Notes: generated by a model not told the origin, from the sequence alone. Numbered from the stretch's first letter, positions 26,529-36,806 are shown. The stretch is 64,000 bases of DNA from Planctomyces sp. (GCA_016795105.1 JAEUIH010000009.1:1-64000), one strand, 5' to 3'. Numbers and translations: made by a program.

Positions 26529-27482
26529 GTGGATATGTACGAGCACTTAACGATTCTGAGTGGCCGAGCGAATCCTGAACTTGCCCGAGAAATCACGGGT
26601 TATCTGGGAATCGGGCAGGGGCACGTGGACGTCGGGAATTTTCCGGACGGAGAAATCTGCGTCAAGTTGAACCAGAACATTCGCGGGTGCGATGTGTTCA
26701 TCATTCAGCCGACGTGTCCTCCGGTGAACGAGAACTTGATGGAGTTGCTGGTGATGATCGACGCCTGTCGTCGCGCCAGCGCTGCTCGAATCACGGCCGT
26801 GATTCCCTATTTTGGATATGCGAGACAGGATCGCAAAGATTCGGGCCGAGTACCGATCACATCGAAGCTCATTGCCAACTTGATTGTTCAGGCCGGCGCG
26901 CATCGAGTGTTGACGATGGATCTTCATGCGGCTCAGATCCAGGGCTTCTTTGACGTACCGGTTGACCATCTGTATGCGGCCCCGATACTTGACAAGCACT
27001 TTAGTTCATTAGGAATTCCGCGAGAAGAGTTGGTGATTGTCAGCCCGGACGAAGGCAGTATAAAGCGTTCGCTGCAGCATCTGGAACACCTTGGAGGATC
27101 GCTGGCAATTGTCGATAAGCGGCGGGCGAACGCACTTGAAACGAAGCAGGCCAACCTGATTGGCGGACCGATTCAGGGCAAGACTGCACTGATCTTTGAT
27201 GACATGATTACAACGGCTGGTTCGATTTGTGGAGCCGTGGAAGTTGTTCGGTCGCATGGGGCCAAGCGGATTTATCTGGGTGCATCGCATCCGGTCTTCT
27301 GTGGACCTGCGATCGAAAGGCTTCAGAAGGCGCGAGTGGATGGTATTGTCGTTACCAACAGTTGTGCGTTGTCTCCCCAGCAGCGACTGCCGAATCTGAC
27401 AATCGTGAGTGTTGCCGAGCTTTTGGGTGAAGCGATTCGTCGGGTGCACAGGAATGAATCTGTGAGTTATCTGTTCGACTGA
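26529..27482 (+). CDS. prs: ribose-phosphate pyrophosphokinase
   Basis: Enzyme that makes PRPP from ribose 5-phosphate and ATP for nucleotide, His and Trp synthesis. It has 317 residues, the usual length. The family signature DLHAAQIQGFFDVPVDHL and the PRPP-binding loop IFDDMITTAGS are present, together with the flexible-loop segment PYFGYARQDRK. The start is a GTG at 26529; an ATG two codons later at 26535 is equally possible, and no strong ribosome binding site decides between them. Confidence 0.95.
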   Translation: MDMYEHLTILSGRANPELAREITGYLGIGQGHVDVGNFPDGEICVKLNQNIRGCDVFIIQPTCPPVNENLMELLVMIDACRRASAARITAVIPYFGYARQDRKDSGRVPITSKLIANLIVQAGAHRVLTMDLHAAQIQGFFDVPVDHLYAAPILDKHFSSLGIPREELVIVSPDEGSIKRSLQHLEHLGGSLAIVDKRRANALETKQANLIGGPIQGKTALIFDDMITTAGSICGAVEVVRSHGAKRIYLGASHPVFCGPAIERLQKARVDGIVVTNSCALSPQQRLPNLTIVSVAELLGEAIRRVHRNESVSYLFD

Positions 27483-27508
27483 ACATCGCGAATTACCAGG
27501 CTCTTTCT

Positions 27509-30500
27509 TTGGGTGCCGGAAATGAGTATGCTGCGGTACTGCACGATGAACACCGAAGCTGCCCTGAGAATCCTGAGATAGACTGCACGCTGGAATGCCT
27601 GCAAGTGGCGATACTGATTAAATGCCCGAATGTTCAGTGTCAGAAAGCCGTTTCCGTTGACGAATCGGTGTCCGGGAAGAACGTACGCTGTCGGCGATGC
27701 GGGACCAGCTTTGTTGCGACACCAACAGTTGAAATCGCAACGTCGGAAACACGACAGGCGACTCCTGATACGGTGCCCCGCGATACTCAGTTGCTCCCCG
27801 CCAGCTTTGGCCGTTATGAGCTAAGGCAATTACTGGGTAAAGGAGGCATGGGGGCCGTATATCTTGCGATGGATACTCAGCTGAATCGCCGGGTTGCATT
27901 GAAGATCCCGTTTTTTAATGCGAGCGAGGAGCCGAAACGTGCTGAGCGATTCATGCGGGAGGCTCGTTCAGCGGCGCGTTTGAATCACCCCAACATCTGT
28001 ACGGTTTTTGATGTTGGCGAGTATTCGGGACGACTGTTTCTGACGATGGCATTTATTGAAGGTTCAACCCTCGAAGACTTGCTTGAAGTCAGGGGGGCAC
28101 TCTCGGTCTCGGAATCGCTGGAGATCATTCGCAAGCTTGCGTTGGCGATGCAGACGGCCCATGAACAGTCGATTGTTCATCGGGATCTCAAGCCGGCAAA
28201 CATCATGATGACTCCGGCATCAGAGCCCGTGATTATGGACTTCGGATTGGCCCGACTGGTCGATGAACCTGAACATCGATCGGAAAAGCAGCTGACGAAA
28301 GATGGAGCCTTGCTTGGAACGCCTCGGTACATGGCGCCAGAGCAGGTTAATTCAGAGTTGGATCGGATTGGTCCGGCCACTGATGTGTATTCCCTGGGAG
28401 TGATACTCTTTGAATTGCTGACTGGGCAGACTCCATTTACTGGACCACTCTTGTCGGTGCTTTCGCAGATTGCGAATTCGGCGGTTCCCGAGGTGAGTCG
28501 CTTTAAGCCGGAAGTGAGTCCACAAATTGACCTGATCTGTATCCGGGCGATGGCTAAGAACCCGGCGGATCGGTTTCGCAGCATGAAGGAGCTTTGCGAA
28601 GCAGTTCAGTCGGTACAGCGTTCGGCAGATACAGTGCGAATCACTCCCTCAGTATCCTCTGTAACCGCAGAATTCGACGACGAGAGCGGTAAGGTCGATG
28701 AGCCATCTTCGGAAGTCCCTCCAACGATCCGCGTGTCTGCCGGAAAGACTCGTGCCGAGCCGCGATCACGCCGCAGGACTGAACGAACTGTTCCGGAGGC
28801 CGTTACACCTGCAACGCGGGATGGCCAACCATCCGCAGCGGCGAAAACGCTGAGAGCGTTTGGGCAACTGCTGTCTCGGGTTCGAGCCGGAGTGAAGTAC
28901 ATTCTTGCGGACGAAACCCGAATCGCTTACTTCATGAGTGCTGTGGGTGTTTCGGTACTTCTGGCGCTGGTTCTTTTGTACCTCGTCGAACAGCGGCGAA
29001 GAGGAGTCGTGGGTCAAACGAACTCCGAGGGGACTGGATCAGGTGAGATCGTTACTCAGTCATCCGCGGATTCAGCTGCGATTGTCGTTGCAGAAAAGTC
29101 GTTTAGCGCCGAGGATGCCGACAAATGGGTCAGTACCGGGAGTGCCACCTGGAGCTGGAATGGCGATATCATGTCGATGGGGCCGGGCACTGGAACAGTG
29201 TTGACGGAAACAGACCTCGCGGACTATGAACTGCATTTTGAGTTTCGGGTCGGAGCGATCAGTTCCGGGGGGGATTTTGGAGTCGTTGTGAATCTGCCGT
29301 CGGGGCGAACCCCAACGGACTCCGAGATCGTGTCCGGGAATTCAGGTCCTTCGGTCGTCATCGAGCCACTTGGAGGATCGTCATCGGCAAATCCAGGAGT
29401 TGGCATTTTCATCCCGCCGGCCCAAAGCCAGATTCATCAAAATGACTGGAATGCCGTCCGAGTGATAGTGCGAAATGGCAATGTGGTACTGTATCTAAAC
29501 GACGTTGAATCCGGCCGTTTTGAGAAGAGTGCATCTGGTCAGGGGACCGTGACTGGATCTGCATCGGATGTGAAGGGTGGACGGCTTGGGTTTCTTCAAC
29601 GATCGGGATTGTCATCAGAATTTCGAGCAATTCGAGTACAGCCGATCAGCACCGAATCTGAACTTGATTCCGGTGTCGAAGTCAACGCGGCCGCTTCAGG
29701 ACAGACTCCGGATGGTTTCACCAAATTATTTAACGGCAAAGACTTTGATGGCTGGGTTCTGGATCCCAAAGACACTGCTTACTGGAATGTTGGCAACGGA
29801 ATGATCGAAGCGACTGGGCGAGATTCGCTTGTCGATTCGTGGTTGTTGACAAACAAAGAGTACGGCGATTTTACTCTGCGATTTCAGTTTCAGATGCGGC
29901 AATACAGTCTGGCAAATGGTGGGTTTGGAGTGAGAGTGGCGGCGACGGAATCCACACCATTGCCAATTAAGCTTCTGGATGACAACGATCTCTCCTTCGA
30001 TTCACGTAAACAGCAGGAGAAGACAGGTGCTGTGATTCTGAAGAGATCAAACAGTTCCATTGTTTCCATCCAGCCGCGAAAGTCAGCTGTGCTGCGCAGA
30101 AACGGTTCGTTTCAGGGAGAATGGAACGACGTTGAAATGACAGTGTCGGGAAACCACTTCCAACTGAAGGTCAACGGTGATGTGATTCAGGAAGGCGATG
30201 CCGACACAAGTGCGGGAAATTTCGGAGATGTGAGCTGGTTGAAAGCGACTCGTGGTCGGATTGGATTTCAGATTCGCAGGAGCACAATCCGATACCGCAA
30301 CATCGAAATTCGTGAAGGCGGCTTCGCGGCCGATGAATCGACGATACCTTTTGAGTCACTGTTCAACGGGCGGGATCTAACCGGCTGGCAAGCTCGCGCT
30401 GCGGCAAATCGATGGACTGTCGAGGGCGATGAACTGGTTGTCAGCGGAAGTGAAGGCGATCAGGCGGCTGTGACCGGCAGCTGGCTCAGGACCGAACGTC

Positions 30501-31414
30501 GGTTTACTGATTTCATACTTCGGATGGAATATCGTGTGCAGCCATATGGCAGGAGCGGGGTTGCCTTCCGGCTGGCGAATAACGATGAGGCTGTTATCTC
30601 GCATATTCCGTTACTTGATGAAGAACACTTTGTCTGGGCATCGTTGCCAAGTGTCAATCGGACTGGGAGTCTTCAGAGTTTTGTCAGAGACCGGGCTCCG
30701 GAGTTAAAGCCAACAAGTTCTCGCGAGTGGAACAGACTTCAGGTAGAGCTTCGAGGCGATGAACTTCGAGTCGCGGTCAACGGAACCACGACGTTGGTGA
30801 CTCGGTTGCAGGATCATGAAGCAGAGGGACGACGACGCGGTGCTCCGGGTGAATGGCGTACGCCGGCCCCGATCGCGCTCCAGCAATGGACCGGCAAAGT
30901 GCGTTTTCGGAAGATCGAAGTGAAGGATCTTTCACCAGCTTCAGCGACAACTGCTGCGAACGGGTCAGCACCAAAGTCTTCGAATCAGACTGGAGCATTA
31001 ATTCCAGCTCAGGCGCGGATGTTTCGAGGGCGAGCGTATGCTGTTTATACAGAGCCTCTCAGCTGGCAGCAGGCGAAGACCCGCTGTGAGTGGCTGGGTG
31101 GGAAGCTCGTGAGTGTCAAATCCCAGGAACTCAACGACTTTCTTGTTGGTCTGATCTCTGAATCGACCGTTCAGTCGGTCTGGGTTGGCGGCAGTGACCA
31201 GGACCTCGAGGGAACGTGGAGATGGCAGGATGGTACCGCCATTACGTATACCGTGTGGCGCAGCGGTCACCCGGAGAATGTGATCGGCGCTGAAGATTAC
31301 CTGATGTTGACCCTGGCGAATGGCACCAGAGGGTTAAGAAGTGAGTGGACTTCGCAGCTCAATGTGTCACCTCAGCACAATGCGGGCTTCATCTGTGAAT
31401 GGCCGAGCCCCTGA
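27509..31414 (+). CDS. membrane Ser/Thr protein kinase with three concanavalin-like (DUF1080-type) modules and a C-type lectin domain
   Basis: Protein of about 1300 residues. An N-terminal zinc ribbon (CPNVQC ... CRRCG) precedes a kinase domain at about 100-370 (glycine loop GKGGMG, VALK, HRDLKPANI, DFGLARL). One membrane segment lies near 473-493. The outside part contains three successive jelly-roll modules of the DUF1080 / 3-keto-disaccharide hydrolase type (about 530-715, 734-935 and 950-1140; LFNGKDFDGW and LFNGRDLTGW mark the last two). A C-type lectin-like domain follows at about 1165-1300, with WVGGSDQDLEGTWRWQDG and paired cysteines (TRCEW, GFICEW). The architecture predicts a receptor kinase that senses glycans or cell-surface ligands. 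The start is unsure: TTG at 27509 or GTG at 27605, neither with a strong ribosome binding site. It begins 26 bp after prs. Confidence 0.87.
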   Translation: MGAGNEYAAVLHDEHRSCPENPEIDCTLECLQVAILIKCPNVQCQKAVSVDESVSGKNVRCRRCGTSFVATPTVEIATSETRQATPDTVPRDTQLLPASFGRYELRQLLGKGGMGAVYLAMDTQLNRRVALKIPFFNASEEPKRAERFMREARSAARLNHPNICTVFDVGEYSGRLFLTMAFIEGSTLEDLLEVRGALSVSESLEIIRKLALAMQTAHEQSIVHRDLKPANIMMTPASEPVIMDFGLARLVDEPEHRSEKQLTKDGALLGTPRYMAPEQVNSELDRIGPATDVYSLGVILFELLTGQTPFTGPLLSVLSQIANSAVPEVSRFKPEVSPQIDLICIRAMAKNPADRFRSMKELCEAVQSVQRSADTVRITPSVSSVTAEFDDESGKVDEPSSEVPPTIRVSAGKTRAEPRSRRRTERTVPEAVTPATRDGQPSAAAKTLRAFGQLLSRVRAGVKYILADETRIAYFMSAVGVSVLLALVLLYLVEQRRRGVVGQTNSEGTGSGEIVTQSSADSAAIVVAEKSFSAEDADKWVSTGSATWSWNGDIMSMGPGTGTVLTETDLADYELHFEFRVGAISSGGDFGVVVNLPSGRTPTDSEIVSGNSGPSVVIEPLGGSSSANPGVGIFIPPAQSQIHQNDWNAVRVIVRNGNVVLYLNDVESGRFEKSASGQGTVTGSASDVKGGRLGFLQRSGLSSEFRAIRVQPISTESELDSGVEVNAAASGQTPDGFTKLFNGKDFDGWVLDPKDTAYWNVGNGMIEATGRDSLVDSWLLTNKEYGDFTLRFQFQMRQYSLANGGFGVRVAATESTPLPIKLLDDNDLSFDSRKQQEKTGAVILKRSNSSIVSIQPRKSAVLRRNGSFQGEWNDVEMTVSGNHFQLKVNGDVIQEGDADTSAGNFGDVSWLKATRGRIGFQIRRSTIRYRNIEIREGGFAADESTIPFESLFNGRDLTGWQARAAANRWTVEGDELVVSGSEGDQAAVTGSWLRTERRFTDFILRMEYRVQPYGRSGVAFRLANNDEAVISHIPLLDEEHFVWASLPSVNRTGSLQSFVRDRAPELKPTSSREWNRLQVELRGDELRVAVNGTTTLVTRLQDHEAEGRRRGAPGEWRTPAPIALQQWTGKVRFRKIEVKDLSPASATTAANGSAPKSSNQTGALIPAQARMFRGRAYAVYTEPLSWQQAKTRCEWLGGKLVSVKSQELNDFLVGLISESTVQSVWVGGSDQDLEGTWRWQDGTAITYTVWRSGHPENVIGAEDYLMLTLANGTRGLRSEWTSQLNVSPQHNAGFICEWPSP

Positions 31415-31446
31415 AAGGTGAAGGCTTTGGGAAGAGCTGGATGCGA

Positions 31447-32661
31447 TCAGGCGTCTTCCGCTTTTGCTGCAAAAGGTTTGAGGCTTCGATACAGCGTATC
31501 TGCGGATTTGAGTCGCTGACTCAGGTCTCTCCGCAGGCCTTCCGCAATGATCTTTTCAAGTGCTTCCGGGACTTTCGGGTTGAATCGCCGTATCAGACGC
31601 GCATCTTCAGACATCCTTCGCTGGAACGACTCCATCAACGTTGACTCCGGGTACGGATACTCGCCGGACAGCAGTCGAAAGAGGCAGGCGACAACAGCAT
31701 AGACATCACATTCAGGGCCAGCACTACGACTGTCGGTCAGTTGTTCCGGGGCCATATAAGCAAGTGTTCCGCAGAGTTCTCCGGTATTGGTAATTCCCGA
31801 GTGCCCGGCAGTCTCAAAAATCTTTGCCAGTCCAAAATCGGCTACCTTTAGGCGAAGCCTGTCAGCACTGCGACACGCCAGAATATTCGAGGGCTTGATG
31901 TCACGATGGACAATACCCTTGCTGTGTGAATAAATGAGAGCTTCAAGAACCTGCAGAACGACCTTAACTGCGAGGCGGATTCGTCGAGCCTGATCGTGTC
32001 GCCAGACCAGAGCTTCCAGATCCGCTGATGCAATGTATTCCATGACCAGATACGGGCGGATGCCGGCAAATCCAAATCCCAGGCACTGAACGATTCGGGG
32101 ATGATTGAGCCTTGAAATGATGGATGCTTCCCGGATGAACAACTTTTGAGCCTTTCCATCCAGTTCGAGTTCCGGGCGAATGAGCTTGATAGCAACTTTT
32201 CTGTCGGTGCCGAGTTGTCGAGCGGCATAAATGACACCGAGGGAACCGGAACCGATTGGCCGCAAATCTGAGAAGCCGGGAACGACCAGATCAGACCGGT
32301 GTACGCCAGCGTTCGGCAGATCCCCGGGGCTCAGAGACAACGTTTCCGCAAATTTTTCACCTCGCAATCGCTGTTCTTCGGCTGTGAGATCCGATTGTTG
32401 TGCGGGTGTCATCATCGGAAACATTCGGACATAATCTGCGACGAGCAGGTGGTCATGATCATCAGAGACTTCACGACAGCGATGCCGGAGATCGACGGCC
32501 AGCAGTGCAGGCAGGATTTGGTCCCGAAAGGCGATGCTGTTAGTCTCGAGTCCATGTTGCTGAACAAATGTGCTCAGATTGACCGAATGACCGCCGCGGT
32601 ATTCCGCTGCCAGTCGCATGATCAGGAGTTCGATCGTCCCGTGATCCACCTTATCTGACAT
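31447..32661 (-). CDS. soluble Ser/Thr protein kinase
   Basis: Cytoplasmic-type kinase of 404 residues with no membrane segment. The N-terminal 125 residues form a helical region of unknown role. The kinase core has the glycine loop GSGSLG at 137-142, Lys159, HRDIKPSN beginning at 252, DFG at 275-277 and APE at 304-306, so the catalytic residues are intact. It converges on the lectin-kinase gene with a 32-bp gap and stands alone in its orientation. Substrates are unknown. Confidence 0.88.
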   Translation of the reverse strand: MSDKVDHGTIELLIMRLAAEYRGGHSVNLSTFVQQHGLETNSIAFRDQILPALLAVDLRHRCREVSDDHDHLLVADYVRMFPMMTPAQQSDLTAEEQRLRGEKFAETLSLSPGDLPNAGVHRSDLVVPGFSDLRPIGSGSLGVIYAARQLGTDRKVAIKLIRPELELDGKAQKLFIREASIISRLNHPRIVQCLGFGFAGIRPYLVMEYIASADLEALVWRHDQARRIRLAVKVVLQVLEALIYSHSKGIVHRDIKPSNILACRSADRLRLKVADFGLAKIFETAGHSGITNTGELCGTLAYMAPEQLTDSRSAGPECDVYAVVACLFRLLSGEYPYPESTLMESFQRRMSEDARLIRRFNPKVPEALEKIIAEGLRRDLSQRLKSADTLYRSLKPFAAKAEDA

Positions 32662-32804
32662 GAATTCTTGTCCGTCAAATTGCTGAACTAACCGGTATTG
32701 TCACTCGCGTGGAGCGATTCGCTCAATTGACGGCATTGGAACCGGTTCACCGCCCTGGCTCAAGCGTTCGTCTTTAATGTGATGAATTTGTCCGTAGCAT
32801 GGCA

Positions 32805-32837
32805 TAAAAAAAGCGTTGCAGAGAACACTGCAACGCT
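32805..32837 (-). terminator. Rho-independent terminator of the kelch operon
   Basis: Perfect 10-bp stem (AGCGTTGCAG at 32812-32821, loop AGAACA, CTGCAACGCT at 32828-32837), followed on the minus strand by seven Ts. It lies 19 bp after the stop codon of the kelch-repeat gene. Confidence 0.93.
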
Positions 32838-32856
32838 TCATATGTATTTGGGGAGC

Positions 32857-34482
32857 CTACCGAGTCGTACCGGAAGGTCGAAGAAGCTCGACGGTGTTGG
32901 TTTTTCCCGTTTGCATACTGGCCCCACCAACGAGCAGGATATCTCCGCTGCTGGTGGTGAGTTGACGATGGAAGAACCGAGGTTCTGCGGCTGTTCCGGC
33001 AACCGTCCAGGTTGTTGCGCCCTTTGACAGAGACTGGACAGCTCCTGACATGGTTGTAACGACGAGTTGATCACCCGCAGCAAACGCGGATGTCCCGAAT
33101 CCTTCCATACCATTTCCGAGAAGAGTCGGTGCAGCAGACCAGGTACCAGTGGCCGGGTCAAAGACGGCAACTTCTGTCGTTGTAGAGTCAGCTTCTGTCA
33201 TTCCGCCCATCACGAAGATTCTTCCATCAAATGCCGCAAGACTGACAGCTCGACGCTGGAACGGAGGTGTTGGAAGTTCTTCCCACTTGAGTTCGGGGTT
33301 GTTCAGATCGCAGACAAGGGCAGTTGTGTGCCATGTCGTTGAATCGGCACCCTGCATGTTCCATCCGCCGACAACATAGAGTTTTCCATCCATAACTGCG
33401 GCATCATGAGACGATCTGCCGGAGGGCATTGCGGGCAGCTGCTCCCAGTGACCGGTGGATGGATCGAATCGAGCAAAATCGGATTGAGACCAGAGACTTT
33501 GATCCTGATCTTCGCTGTTCTTTGCAGTGAAACCTCCGATTCGATAGAGCTTGCCATTATATTCGACGAGAGCAAGGCCGGTGAGTTTTGGTCCGCCTTC
33601 AAGTTGTTCCCACTGAGGCCTTTCTGCATTCATAGCAATCCGAAGGAAGTCGCCTGACTGGCCACTTTCGGAATAGTGATGAGCTTCCCCGAATTGGCCG
33701 CCGTAGACGTAGATTGAGTCACGGGCAATCGCAGCTCCAAAGCTCGTGATTCCCTGGGGCAATGCTGGCAACTGATGAGTCACAGGCGAAACTGAAGGAA
33801 TTGAGATGGGAAGTGTCAGGGTCGAATACGTTCTGACTGAATCGTATTTCCTGCCGTCCAGTTCCCCTGATTGTTCAAGCACGTGTTTTGCGCGAACGGA
33901 CATCACTCCGTTCTCTGTTGGCTGGCATAGAACTGATCCCTGCGAATCGGTCGTAAGTGTTTCGCTGAGTCCACAGCCGGCGACGCTGACTTCCAGACCC
34001 TCAACGGGCTTTCCGCTGAGAGTCACAGTCAGGACGATTGATTGATCTTTCCATGAAGGCACGATCTCAAAAGGCAATTTCTCCGGATCATTGACGGCAG
34101 TCCACTGACCAGGCAGATCGGATAAATTCTGTTTTGCCAGATACTTCAACAGAAACGCGGCCCCTCCTTTGTTGACAACACCGTAGTCGTGCGATGCAAC
34201 GACTACATCCGCTTTTGAATCCAGTTTTGCGGAGAGTGAATCGGCAGCCAGACTGAGAGGAGTCTCCTGCATGGTTGCTTTCGAACGACCGCCAGGGATA
34301 CGAGCCCACACTTTGGCGGCGGCAACATTCTTCAGCAGTTCTGGTTCCGTGGACTCCGCAGATTCACTGAATCGGACATACACAGAATCTCCGGATCGCA
34401 TCACCCAGACGAAGTGGGCATGGACCTGAGGCATCACACATACGGTGAGTCCGAATACAAGCCAGCTCAGAATTTCCTTCAT
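32857..34482 (-). CDS. secreted kelch-repeat protein with N-terminal DUF4198-like domain
   Basis: Exported protein of 541 residues. A signal peptide of about 22 residues ends at VHA, followed by HFVWV, the characteristic mature start of DUF4198-like (metal-uptake-related, Ig-fold) proteins. Residues up to about 235 form this region, including a transthyretin-like segment (KPVEGLEVSVAG). The C-terminal 300 residues contain kelch repeats (YVYGGQFGE, YRIGGFTAK, YVVGGWNMQ, FVMGGMTEA, LLVGGASMQ) predicted to form a beta-propeller. GGAAAG lies 8 nt before the ATG. It is the last gene of a three-gene unit with the lipoprotein and DUF1559 genes and ends at a strong terminator. Confidence 0.83.
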   Translation of the reverse strand: MKEILSWLVFGLTVCVMPQVHAHFVWVMRSGDSVYVRFSESAESTEPELLKNVAAAKVWARIPGGRSKATMQETPLSLAADSLSAKLDSKADVVVASHDYGVVNKGGAAFLLKYLAKQNLSDLPGQWTAVNDPEKLPFEIVPSWKDQSIVLTVTLSGKPVEGLEVSVAGCGLSETLTTDSQGSVLCQPTENGVMSVRAKHVLEQSGELDGRKYDSVRTYSTLTLPISIPSVSPVTHQLPALPQGITSFGAAIARDSIYVYGGQFGEAHHYSESGQSGDFLRIAMNAERPQWEQLEGGPKLTGLALVEYNGKLYRIGGFTAKNSEDQDQSLWSQSDFARFDPSTGHWEQLPAMPSGRSSHDAAVMDGKLYVVGGWNMQGADSTTWHTTALVCDLNNPELKWEELPTPPFQRRAVSLAAFDGRIFVMGGMTEADSTTTEVAVFDPATGTWSAAPTLLGNGMEGFGTSAFAAGDQLVVTTMSGAVQSLSKGATTWTVAGTAAEPRFFHRQLTTSSGDILLVGGASMQTGKTNTVELLRPSGTTR

Positions 34483-34522
34483 GGCACTACTTTCCAGTTG
34501 TTGTTTTCAATGGACTGAGTTG

Positions 34523-34978
34523 TCAGTTGACGTTTGTGTTCAATTCAAAAACCAATGGCGCTGTTTGAGGACCATTGATTGTTGTGGTGAGTTTCGATGC
34601 AGTGTTGTAACACGACGGAACCGGATTGTCAGACACCGGGGATTTTCCACTTTTTGCCATCTCAGCTGCAAATGCAGCTTCATCATCAATATCAAAAATC
34701 TGATGATCGGTGGCCTCGATTTCCACACGATGGACTCCGGAAACCGGCCCGTTTTCGTCGGAGAATTCGAAATCCCCGCCGACGATTGTCGTCATGGCCC
34801 CGGGGCCACCGCTGGGAGATGTGGGGATCAGTCGAATGAGACCAAGCCCGAGTGGAATACCATCCAGTGTTACCGTTCCTTTGACGGCAATTCTCTCCGG
34901 CTGATTACTTCCGGAACATCCCATCGTGAAGAAGATGAGCAACATCAGATAACGATGAGTCAGTTGTTCAAAATTCAC
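34523..34978 (-). CDS. small transthyretin-like lipoprotein
   Basis: Lipoprotein of 151 residues. I chose the GTG at 34978 because GGGGAGG precedes it at 5-6 nt and because it gives a compact signal peptide ending in the lipobox TMGC (Cys21). The longer frame starting at 35035 would lie mostly inside the upstream gene. The mature part begins [22 protein letters not shown], typical of the planctomycete carboxypeptidase-regulatory/transthyretin-like lipoproteins that accompany DUF1559 genes. The start overlaps the DUF1559 stop by 11 bp, so translation is coupled. Confidence 0.8.
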   Translation of the reverse strand: MNFEQLTHRYLMLLIFFTMGCSGSNQPERIAVKGTVTLDGIPLGLGLIRLIPTSPSGGPGAMTTIVGGDFEFSDENGPVSGVHRVEIEATDHQIFDIDDEAAFAAEMAKSGKSPVSDNPVPSCYNTASKLTTTINGPQTAPLVFELNTNVN

Positions 34979-35894
34979 TGATGACCTCCCCGCCTGATCG
35001 GCTTCCGGCAGCGTCCAGTACGGCCTGGCTGACATTTTCGCTTACAAACCGGACAGAACCATCAACCAGCGTGAACTGAGAACCTCCGACATGCTCACTC
35101 CGGAACCGCGAGAGTACGGCGGAACCGCCTCGTTTGGGATTGAAGGGTGCCATCGTTGTAAATGCGGTTGCCAGAGGATAGGGGGATGACCAATAGGTGA
35201 AACCCCATCGAACCTGTCCCGCACATGGGCCTGAAGTAAACAGGTAATCGGGAAGATTCCATGCTGCTTCGCCAACCAGCAATGTGTTTGATGTTCCGTC
35301 TGTGATGTCTCGCATTGCAGTTCTGCCCGAAGCAGGATTGACAATAGCTCCGTTGTGCGGGTTTCCGGTCGCCACCGATCCCCATGGATCACCACTTCCG
35401 GTGCAGATCGCGTAAGTGCCAGGGGCCCGCATATTGACGTCGCAGCCGGGGATCGGAATCGGCCGTCTCAACGGAGCCGATGGGCAAAGGTATGTGGGAA
35501 TCACGTGTTGCACAGCCTGCATATTGGGAGCATCGCTGTTTCCGAGTGACGAGTTGTACACAGCAGCGATGTTTGCCTGTTCCAGATACGGCAGGATCGC
35601 GACGAATGCACTGGCTTTGGCCAGGGTACCAGTGCCCCCCACTTCAGAGTTTGGAAAGACTGCATAGGTGTCATGGTAGTTGTGAATCGCAAGCCCAATT
35701 TGTTTGAGATTGTTCTTGCACTGAGTTCTGCGGGCAGCTTCACGTGCCTGCTGAACAGCGGGGAGCAGCAGGGAAACAAGGATCGCGATGATTGCGATCA
35801 CCACCAGCAATTCGATGAGTGTGAAACCACGAGCCGAACGGTGTCGGAAGCGTGAAGGCGCATAGCGAACAAGAGAACGAGGCGACTCGAACAT
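34968..35894 (-). CDS. DUF1559 domain-containing pseudopilin-like protein
   Basis: Protein of 308 residues with a type IV pilin-like N-terminus: [21 protein letters not shown], with prepilin peptidase cleavage expected between Gly23 and Phe24. The mature part matches DUF1559, a family greatly expanded in planctomycetes, probably surface-located. The C-terminus carries the usual H-X9-DG-type signature ([16 protein letters not shown]). The ATG at 35894 has AGGA at 9 nt and is preferred over the upstream start at 35954. It is the first gene of the operon with the lipoprotein and kelch genes. Confidence 0.88.
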   Translation of the reverse strand: MFESPRSLVRYAPSRFRHRSARGFTLIELLVVIAIIAILVSLLLPAVQQAREAARRTQCKNNLKQIGLAIHNYHDTYAVFPNSEVGGTGTLAKASAFVAILPYLEQANIAAVYNSSLGNSDAPNMQAVQHVIPTYLCPSAPLRRPIPIPGCDVNMRAPGTYAICTGSGDPWGSVATGNPHNGAIVNPASGRTAMRDITDGTSNTLLVGEAAWNLPDYLFTSGPCAGQVRWGFTYWSSPYPLATAFTTMAPFNPKRGGSAVLSRFRSEHVGGSQFTLVDGSVRFVSENVSQAVLDAAGSRSGGEVISEF

Positions 35895-36185
35895 TTGCAA
35901 ATTCCTGCTCAAAGCAATGAAAGAATGAGTCCGCAACGGTGGCGGACCGAACACGGCGAAAGATTTGCGCGTTCTGCTGAGCGTGGCTGGCTACCTGACC
36001 AAGTACTTCGCGATTTGCGTCTCTGGCTGGCTGCGGCCTCAGCAATTTGCATCTGAAATCCCGGAAACCACAGTTGCCTGTGTGATACTGAGATTCAGTC
36101 TCAGATATGTTAGGGTGATTTAGCAGAGTTGCAAGCGATTTTTGGGTTTTCGGTGGCGGGAATTGTAAACTCCGGGAGGTGATCG
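35895..36185. other. divergent intergenic region
   Basis: It separates the DUF1559 operon from the DUF1648 gene. It must hold both promoters, but no clear -35/-10 pair could be picked. The right end carries a strong GGGAGGTGAT ribosome binding site for the DUF1648 gene. Confidence 0.4.
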
Positions 36186-36806
36186 ATGAGTAACAGCCAG
36201 GAATTCCGGAGTTCCTGCGAACAAACGTCAAAAGCCCGAACACGTTTCAAAAGCTGTTCAAGGTCTGTTCAGGAGCCTGAAATGCTGTTTTCAGTTCGCA
36301 ATCTCATCCTCTGTGTGTTTCTGCCCCTCGTTCTCGTCAGCCTTCTGCAGCATGGTTACTACTGGACGCAGCTGCCGGACCGAGTTGCTACGCACTTTGG
36401 CGCCGACGGGCAGCCCAACGACTGGATGCAGAAGACGTCTGCGTGTGTGGTGCTGGGTGCGTGTCAGCTCGTTGTCCCTCTGATCTTGCTGGGTGCAACG
36501 ACTCTTGCGAATCGGCTGCCTTCATCGATGGTCAATATTCCGCATCGGGAATACTGGTTGCATGCAGACCGGCGTGCGGAAACGATGGCGTGGATGAATC
36601 GGATGATGACGTGGATCGCGATCCTTTCGCTGATCTTCATGATGGCAATTTCTCGCCTGACTTTCGTCGCCAACATGCGGCAGGGAAGTCTGGATCTTCG
36701 CTGGTTTCTGATGCTGCTGGGTGGCTATCTGACAATCATCTTCATCATGGCAGGTCGTAGCCTGATACGTTTCGGTCGTCCGCCGAAAGGTGCGATTTCA
36801 AACTAA
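36186..36806 (+). CDS. DUF1648 domain-containing membrane protein
   Basis: Membrane protein of 206 residues with about four hydrophobic segments. The N-terminal segment followed by YYWTQLPDRVATHFGADGQPNDW is the DUF1648 signature (PxxxxxHFxxxGxxDxW), found in SdpI-like and related membrane proteins. The ATG at 36186 has a near-perfect GGAGGTGAT ribosome binding site; a second possible start at 36282 also has GGAG and would remove a polar 32-residue extension. Function unknown. Confidence 0.75.
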   Translation: MSNSQEFRSSCEQTSKARTRFKSCSRSVQEPEMLFSVRNLILCVFLPLVLVSLLQHGYYWTQLPDRVATHFGADGQPNDWMQKTSACVVLGACQLVVPLILLGATTLANRLPSSMVNIPHREYWLHADRRAETMAWMNRMMTWIAILSLIFMMAISRLTFVANMRQGSLDLRWFLMLLGGYLTIIFIMAGRSLIRFGRPPKGAISN

